From: Setaria digitata
Lineage: Eukaryota > Nematoda > Chromadorea > Rhabditida > Setariidae
Assembly (NCBI GenBank): GCA_003640385.1
Contig: RCAB01000577.1
Location: 1-36,271 of the forward strand
DNA: 36,271 bases
Direction: 5' to 3'
Part shown: piece by piece, positions 33,401 to 36,271 of the stretch
Layout of the letters: the number at the start of each line of letters is the position of its first letter
Numbering within the stretch: position 1 is the stretch's first letter
The notes under the pieces: model-generated
The model's database searches: none
What the model saw: the letters and a program-made list of their open reading frames with translations, nothing else
What the model was told of the DNA's origin: nothing
Made by a program: the position numbers and the translations under genes

Positions 33401-34920
33401 GATAGTGAGAAATCCCCATTAATGCAGTGTTTGCAGTCGGATAAATTCTTTTGTCGACCAAAATGTATTCAAAAATGGAACTTCCAAATTGCGAAATCAA
33501 GTTATTGCTGCTGCAAGTGCTATTGTGGGGGCTGTAACAGCTTTTCTCACTGGCGGTAATAAAACAGGAGTTGTCGGTCAATATGATATAGATGAACATT
33601 ATGTAAGTATAGATCCATTATTTTTCTTATACCCTGTAATGCCATTTTACTGGATGCAACATTGCAGGTAACTCTTCTTCTGGATTGTTTTCTGAAATAT
33701 CCTGACTGGCACACTTGTGACTTTTTCAAAAGTATCACGAAAGGCGACAATCGTTTTGAACATCATCGTTAGTTCGGATCTATCTATTTATGCATATTTA
33801 TCTTCATTTCAGTTTTTATCATCTCATCTGCTAGTTGTTTATGGTTATGAACAGAATTTCAGGATAGTATTGTATGTCGAAATTTTATATCGAAAATTGT
33901 GTAGTAGGAAATCGTTTGTTAAATGATTTTAAAAGTGAACTTTCCAGCAAAAGAAACATACGTATCGGTGGGAAGGAACAATTATTCGTTAATTAGGATT
34001 CTGATGACTATGTTAATTGTAAATGTTCTTGGATCCAAGACTGCCGTTAATGTTCCTGATCGTGGTCAGTGCGAGGATTTAAATAAGCACCAAAAGGTAA
34101 CAAAATGGTCATATTTTGCAATTTTTTCTTTTCTTTTTTTTTTTTTTTAATTGTTGGGACTTTCTATTTTTCAATCAGTTTGCTTTGTTTCTCGAGATAT
34201 TTTAATAATATGACATATAAAATAGCAGCGAAGTTACCTACTTGTAGGTTTTAAACTACAGTTTGAAAAAGTATCCTGGAATTACAATCACTTCCATATT
34301 TGCTTCCTTTGTCAGTGAAATACTGGAAGGTTTTTAGGGATCTGTTCGACAGCAGTTTTTTTTTTTTTCGAAAAAAAAGAAATTTTTATAGATTTATCAT
34401 TATACTTGGCAATATGATCCAGACGATGAAAAATTTACATGTTACCGGAATTCACTTTTCACAACAGTTGCGGAATCTCCAGCCTTCGAGTTAGACGGTA
34501 TTACTTAGTACAACAAATTTGTCACTCCAACCAGCCAGGTTTTGTTCACTAATGATTTATTTTATCCCAGCCGCAGCAAGAATCTGTCGTTTTCGTATCT
34601 GATTATGGTTTGCCCGCTCTTTATCTTTCTTTTTACTCAGTAGTAATTGTACTGCAGTGACCGTTATCCCATTTCTAGGATATAATATGGAGTCGAAGAT
34701 TTATTCAACATGGGTGGAAAGTGTTTGGACCACAAAACAATTCAAACTTTTTTTAACTGTGCATCCATATCTGACACGTGATGTCACTGTTTTTTTCTCT
34801 GGTTTATTTTTTTTTATCATTTCATTTGTTGTCATGGAACTAATTTATATAGGAAACGAAGAAGCCATCAAACCAACAACATTCATACTCGGGTCCGACA
34901 ACAACCCCTCTCCACTTTAG
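30474..34920 (+). CDS. aph-2: nicastrin, gamma-secretase subunit
   Basis: Sixteen exons: 30474-30513, 30777-30887, 30973-31099, 31193-31326, 31521-31654, 31801-31940, 32034-32133, 32251-32418, 32492-32593, 32786-32869, 33084-33262, 33437-33602, 33668-33767, 33948-34096, 34392-34497, 34679-34920. They join in phase to 2082 bases, 693 residues plus TAG, close to human (709) and C. elegans APH-2. Nicastrin is the glycosylated substrate-gating subunit of gamma-secretase, with presenilin, APH-1 and PEN-2. Recognisable blocks in order: CFRLLNGTHEIGC, CPNNQF, LPEGF..PIFIIEN, SLCDPLGDKN, FAFFHGESLGYIGSS (E319 matches the conserved Glu at human 333), GKFPLDIQLTDIDSFIEV, QLPPSSFQSFLKKRRDISG, GNKTG, KIYSTWVESVW. 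A single membrane helix lies at about 649-671 with a short tail. The DYIGS motif reads GYIGS here. Several N-x-S/T sites are present. The first exon (13 residues plus one base, MKHWYRIIFFVTS) is the least certain part; the rest is secure. Confidence 0.93.
31305..31380 (+). repeat. imperfect direct repeat across a splice donor
   Basis: TTTTGTCCTAACAATCAGTT and the following bases (31305-31335) recur at 31350-31380 with 29 of 31 bases identical, offset 45 bases. The first copy contains the end of nicastrin exon 4 and its donor GTACGA at 31327. The second copy puts a duplicate donor at 31372 inside the intron. Confidence 0.85.
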
Positions 34921-35531
34921 TAGTTGTTTGTCAGTAATATATTAGGTGGCTTTTTCCTACTCTGTTTCAATTAGCCTAAGCTTTTGAATTTATTCCGAAG
35001 TTTTCTGTCTTCCTTGTGCGCAGTAAGGGCATTTATTGTACTTTTCTTCACCTTTAAGTAGACAGCCAGTATTGGAATAACGTATCTGTAAGAGAATATT
35101 CATTTTCCTAGTATTATTAACACTATATGTTATTTGGATCACCTTTGGATACTAAATGAAATGCCAAATTTTGGTAATTTTTGATAAACCCATACGAATG
35201 GCATTTCACTGTAGAAGTTTCTGAGTTATTGGTGCGAGTACTGAACGTTAAAATAAACTGTTAACAAGGTGCTTTTCCATTACTTTACATAAGAGGATTT
35301 TTTTATATGCTCGTACATTTTTCTACCGCTGTCGATCTTCATCATATGAACATTTTCATTTCCATCGTGCCTCTTCTTGATAGTAATCTATTAAAGAGGA
35401 ACATCGTGATTTGCACAGTAGTAACCTCCTTTCTGTGTAGCCTAATTACAACAAATTGAAAAACAAAAAAGTTTTGTTTATCCCAAGGCTTTAGGATTTG
35501 AAATAAAAGAAAGAGGAAACAATTATTCGGT
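34921..35531. other. convergent 3' region
   Basis: Between the stop of nicastrin (+) and the stop of the right-edge gene (-). AATAAA at 35252-35257 and 35502-35507 on the plus strand are candidate polyadenylation signals for nicastrin. No coding sequence is seen. Confidence 0.5.
35252..35257 (+). terminator. candidate poly(A) signal of nicastrin
   Basis: First canonical AATAAA after the nicastrin stop, 332 bases downstream. Confidence 0.4.
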
Positions 35532-36271
35532 TTATAAAAAAAGAAAAAACAAGCAAATAATCATAACAATAAAGGCGATAACGCATACAGCGGCTTTAAC
35601 GACCGTGGGAGGTCCTTCATGTGTGGTGCCAATTGATCGAGGTAAGATTTCCCTTGTGTCATCCTTTCTTGATAACCTTGTCTAAATGAATTTAATAGTT
35701 GTCTGAACATAAAAACTTCAGCAGTTGCTCGTACATGACAGTTTGAAGAGAATTTATGAATCTAAGATAGGTAGTGTTCGTGGGATATGAGTAGTAGCGA
35801 AGTGAAATTTCTGCAAATTGTTAAGGAAAACAGATCCTTTATTCCCGAAATCTTGAGAAAACTCTAAGTAGCAAGAAGTTAACCATTTCTAAGTTGTGTA
35901 AATGTGGTTGTTGGACGGGAATATACTGCATCCTTCCGGGAAATTGTCTTCTGAAAAGGTCTGTACGAACAGTAAACGGGAAACCGTAATTGAATACTAC
36001 AACTCAGAAACGGAAAGAAAATAACTTGAAATCCACTGGGATTTCATTTACTGTTTGGACAAGTATTTCAATCTTTGACTGGACCGACTGAAGCGAGATT
36101 AGAACAAATGTTGCCAGAAACTAACAGTGAACGTGGCTCTTGATCATAATGGATGAGTGGTACACTTTCTGACTGACCGGTTTTTTCCCCTTTTATATTT
36201 TCCTTCCTGCCTTCAATGATGTACGTTTCCAGATTCTCGTTTCTTCGATTCTTCAATTCAATTGTTGCCAT
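35532..36271 (-). CDS. 3' end of a gene for a C-terminally membrane-anchored protein
   Basis: Two minus-strand exons: 36271-36080 (running off the window) and 35681-35532. The junction is phase 0: donor GTCAAA at 36079, acceptor TTCATTTAG ending at 35682. The upstream exon encodes a polar, Lys/Glu/Asn-rich segment (e.g. NRRNENLETYIIEGRKENIK); its ATG at the very edge may be internal. The last exon encodes a basic linker, then a membrane helix (VVKAAVCVIAFIVMIICLFF) ending two residues before the stop. With no extracellular tail left, the protein is either tail-anchored with its polar part in the cytosol or the last helix of a larger protein. The terminal exon is only 50 codons, so it is easily overlooked. 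Family not recognised; at least 113 residues are visible. Confidence 0.6.

Noticed and set aside
33375..33750. Minus frames opposite nicastrin exons 12-13
   Set aside because: Shadows of secure nicastrin exons.
1..36271. A transposon, viral insertion, CRISPR array or biosynthetic cluster
   Set aside because: No transposase, reverse transcriptase, terminal repeats with target duplications, or repeat-spacer pattern was seen; the window looks like ordinary host nuclear DNA.

Overview
The window is eukaryotic and most likely nematode nuclear DNA. Coding segments are cut into many short exons by introns of about 40-400 bases with GT..TTTCAG-type boundaries. The gene content (a PIM-family kinase, a nicastrin, a CUB plus C-type lectin protein) fits a nematode better than an insect. 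No species can be named from the sequence. There are no bacterial operons, CRISPR arrays, rRNA genes or convincing tRNA genes. All gene models were spliced by eye. In every full-length model the exon lengths sum to an exact multiple of three.

Layout. 1-4.97 kb is mostly non-coding, with a few tracts unusually open on both strands that may be 5' exons of the next gene or of an unseen antisense gene. 4.97-10.25 kb (+) is a 21-exon gene for a coiled-coil protein of about 943 residues, family not recognised. 10.25-18.65 kb has no firm gene; it holds inverted repeats, a doubtful coding patch near 12.6-13.3 kb, and a GC-richer stretch (15.3-18.2 kb) with two perfect CRE palindromes that looks like the control region of the next gene. 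18.65-20.73 kb (+) is a complete PIM-type serine/threonine kinase (422 aa). 22.86-24.82 kb (+) is a DHHC palmitoyltransferase of the ZDHHC16 type (about 315 aa). 25.23-28.62 kb (-) is a membrane-anchored CUB/C-type-lectin protein whose lectin region carries one in-frame TGA. 28.8-29.1 kb (-) holds an odd fragment. 30.47-34.92 kb (+) is a complete nicastrin (693 aa, gamma-secretase subunit). 35.53-36.27 kb (-) is the 3' end of a gene for a protein with a C-terminal membrane segment, running off the right edge.

The genes do not form an evident pathway. The ZDHHC16-like gene and the lectin gene converge (about 415 bases apart), as do nicastrin and the right-edge gene (about 610 bases). The lectin gene and nicastrin diverge from a shared region of about 1.85 kb. 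The points most worth checking are the TGA and 21-base segment in the lectin gene, the 45-base-offset duplication across a nicastrin splice donor, the CRE hairpin upstream of the kinase, the 25-base perfect palindrome at 13.2 kb, and the asparaginase-like relic at 28.9 kb.
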